64,000 bases of DNA, taken from the NCBI GenBank assembly GCA_013288805.1, contig JABDBE010000004.1, positions 1 through 64,000 on the forward strand, read 5' to 3'. Positions 62,776-64,000 of this stretch are shown piece by piece (position 1 is the first letter of the stretch; the number at the start of each line of letters is the position of its first letter). Made by a program: the position numbers and the translations under genes. The notes below the pieces were generated by a model. That model saw only the letters and a program-made list of their open reading frames with translations. It made no database searches and had not been told where the DNA came from. Source of the stretch: Acidobacteriota bacterium. Lineage in GTDB: Bacteria > Acidobacteriota > Terriglobia > Terriglobales > Acidobacteriaceae.

Positions 62776-62880
62776 TCATTTCCGTCGCCGCCGTTCGCTG
62801 CGGTGGTATAGCGATTGTAGGCCGAGGGAACACACGACAATCAGAAATAATCCCAAATATGCAGAGAATGGGACAGGCAT
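62776..62880 (-). CDS. 34-residue single-span membrane peptide with basic tail
   Basis: Not in the ORF track. ATG 62880 follows GGGAGG with 6-nt spacing. MPVPFSAYLGLFLIVVCSLG, then LQSLYHRSERRRRK: a hydrophobic helix and an Arg-rich end, resembling the tail of sorting signals but as a free gene. It should insert with the basic end in the cytoplasm. It lies 280 bp upstream of the acyltransferase start, same strand. Confidence 0.55.
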   Translation of the reverse strand: MPVPFSAYLGLFLIVVCSLGLQSLYHRSERRRRK

Positions 62881-63108
62881 TGTTCACCTCCCTGGGGAAA
62901 AGCCAATTGAAATATTAGTACAGCACAAAGTCGTGTTCTATGGCCTTGTTTTCGCGGTCCTTGTCTTGGGTGCGGATGCGGCGAAATGCTTGATGCGCTG
63001 ATCGGACGCTGCGAGCCAGACGGCGCAAACTTTGAATTCGAGTAGTGAGAACAAATCCTGCGCCAAAAAGCCTGAGGTATTGATTCGAATGTCAGCTTGG
63101 GAGTCTAT

Positions 63109-63540
63109 TTACTTACCCGGAATGGAGGCATGCGCTATATTCGCGTGACCGCCTTCTCGCGCACCTTGGTGATCAGCTGCGACCACATAGTAATAATACT
63201 TGTGTCGAAGCTGGACGAAATAATCGACACAATTCGTAGTTGTGATCGGTTTTTGGTTGATCTTACCGAACGTCGAGGAAGTCTTGTCACGACGATACAC
63301 GTTGTAGCCCACTACGCTTGGCGAGGTGCTGGCTTTCCACGAGAGGATGACACTGTGCGACGATGGCCGGGCGTCTCCTTGGATCGACATTTCGGGCGTG
63401 CAACTCGGCGCTTCGTTGGCAGCTTGCGATCCAGACTTGCCAGCAAAGGCGGCCCCAGGCGGCCAGATTCCAGCTATAACGAAGATAAATGCTCCGAGCA
63501 AATTCATCGGACTTCTGGATAATTGCAAAACGTGTTTCAC
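63109..63540 (-). CDS. exported fibronectin type III protein
   Basis: 143 aa in the track; MNLLGAFIFVIAGIWPPGAA at 63507 may be the actual start. A signal peptide is followed by a short Ser/Pro linker and one FnIII domain (HSVILSWKASTSPSVVGYNV, YVYRRDKTSSTFGKINQKPI-like, KYYYYVVAADHQGAREGG). Related FnIII domains are at 41586 and 55608. It stands alone. Confidence 0.75.
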   Translation of the reverse strand: MKHVLQLSRSPMNLLGAFIFVIAGIWPPGAAFAGKSGSQAANEAPSCTPEMSIQGDARPSSHSVILSWKASTSPSVVGYNVYRRDKTSSTFGKINQKPITTTNCVDYFVQLRHKYYYYVVAADHQGAREGGHANIAHASIPGK

Positions 63541-63600
63541 GTGCGACTCACACCTAATTGGGAAGCACGACTACTATTCAATTGCAACTTGTACGAACCG

Positions 63601-63999
63601 TCAGTTTAGAAAAGGGAGACTTTGTAGAACGTCGGCGATGCGCTCACCTGCGTGCCCGTCCCACAGCGGGGGTATGGTTCCCTTCTTGGCTTTTCCCGCT
63701 ACGATTTTCGATAGCTCAGAACTGAGCTTATCTCTGTCCTGCCCAACAATTACGTTTGTACCTAAGCTGACCGTGACCGGACGTTCTGTGTTGTCGCGCA
63801 GGGTTATGCACGGGATTCCCAGGTACGTGGTTTCTTCCTGGATCCCGCCGGAATCGGTGATGACCACGGCGGCACGGCTCTGCAGAGCCAAGAATTCGAT
63901 GTACGGCAACGGTTCCGACAGGTGAAGCTTCTCAACCTTGAGCGCGAACTCCGTTATGCGCTGACGTGTCCTCGGGTGTACAGGGAAAACCACGTCCAA
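63601..63999 (-). CDS. wecB: UDP-N-acetylglucosamine 2-epimerase, C-terminal part
   Basis: The 5' end lies beyond the right window edge; the TTG at 63999 is not the start. VVFPVHPRTRQRI, LPYIEFLALQSRAAVVITDS, GGIQEETTYLGIPCITLRDN, TERPVTVSLGTNVIVGQD are the conserved C-terminal half of the non-hydrolysing UDP-GlcNAc 2-epimerase (substrate-binding His of HPRT, catalytic-domain DSGGxQEE). It supplies UDP-ManNAc for envelope polysaccharide, in line with the acyltransferase and LamG-VanZ genes nearby. Confidence 0.88.
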   Translation of the reverse strand: MDVVFPVHPRTRQRITEFALKVEKLHLSEPLPYIEFLALQSRAAVVITDSGGIQEETTYLGIPCITLRDNTERPVTVSLGTNVIVGQDRDKLSSELSKIVAGKAKKGTIPPLWDGHAGERIADVLQSLPFLN

Positions 64000-64000
64000 G

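Overview
The window looks like a chromosomal segment of an Acidobacteriota bacterium, most likely of the Terriglobia/Koribacter type. This rests on family composition, not on a marker gene. It holds GloVer, HAF, FG-GAP and YXWGXW secreted repeat proteins, a TIG/IPT-domain collagen-kelch-propeller giant, a winged-helix/TolB/TPR regulator, a TIGR02999-type ECF sigma next to a Ser/Thr kinase-TPR protein, zf-HC2 anti-sigma proteins, a SYLF protein, CsbD and many tiny proteins. There is no rRNA gene, and I recognised no tRNA and no CRISPR array.

Layout. 1-2.7 kb: a TolC-like gene start, a winged-helix/TPR regulator with matching CGTAAG direct repeats in both promoters, and a receiver-like protein lacking the acceptor Asp. 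2.7-3.6 kb: a 135-bp inverted-repeat element and AraC and DUF1275 fragments. 3.7-7.1 kb: a large collagen/kelch/propeller surface protein. 7.4-10 kb: a TIG remnant, two divergent Crp/Fnr regulators and a third broken copy. 10-12 kb: two small genes sharing a leader motif, and YihY. 12.8-14.2 kb: a frameshifted cation/proton antiporter. 14.4-24.7 kb: small stress-type proteins, an IS110-histidine kinase chimera, SYLF, STAS and YXWGXW proteins, and a small gene graveyard. 25.6-33 kb: a LamG-like secreted protein, CPBP protease-sigma-membrane operon, a truncated dehydrogenase, and a sigma/anti-sigma pair whose anti-sigma carries a bactofilin-like domain. 33.2-41.4 kb: a three-fold zinc-knuckle protein, zincin, GT39 glycosyltransferase, PilZ, DUF5519, a CocE/NonD hydrolase and a HAF repeat protein. 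41.6-49.7 kb: duplicated FnIII/HNH segments flanking an IS110 relic, an ECF sigma-Ser/Thr kinase pair, GloVer and a secreted protein. 49.7-55.5 kb: a mobile-looking region. 55.6-64 kb: FnIII/ASH and FG-GAP proteins, LamG-VanZ, acyltransferase, and the 3' part of wecB.

The most interesting unit is the operon at 52.1-55.45 kb. It contains a divergent XRE repressor, a Rad52/Erf-like annealing protein candidate, a small unknown protein, a Cas4/RecB-like PD-(D/E)XK nuclease with four cysteines, a conserved unknown protein and an HNH nuclease. All genes are tightly packed, several by ATGA-type overlaps. A sigma-70-like promoter lies between the repressor and the operon and carries two copies of a 12-bp direct repeat, a likely operator. 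Remnants of the operon's last two genes occur at 49.7-50.1 kb with the same ATGA overlap, and HNH relics lie at 42.1 and 51.5 kb. The cassette or its parts have therefore moved or duplicated locally. It reads as a recombination module of a prophage or integrative element, or as a defence-type nuclease cassette.

The window also contains many single-base frameshifts (9.76, 13.05, 13.2, 13.66, 18.95, 36.46, 43.6 and 51.5 kb) in otherwise well-conserved genes, while several 3-kb reading frames are intact. True pseudogenes and assembly errors cannot be separated from the sequence alone.
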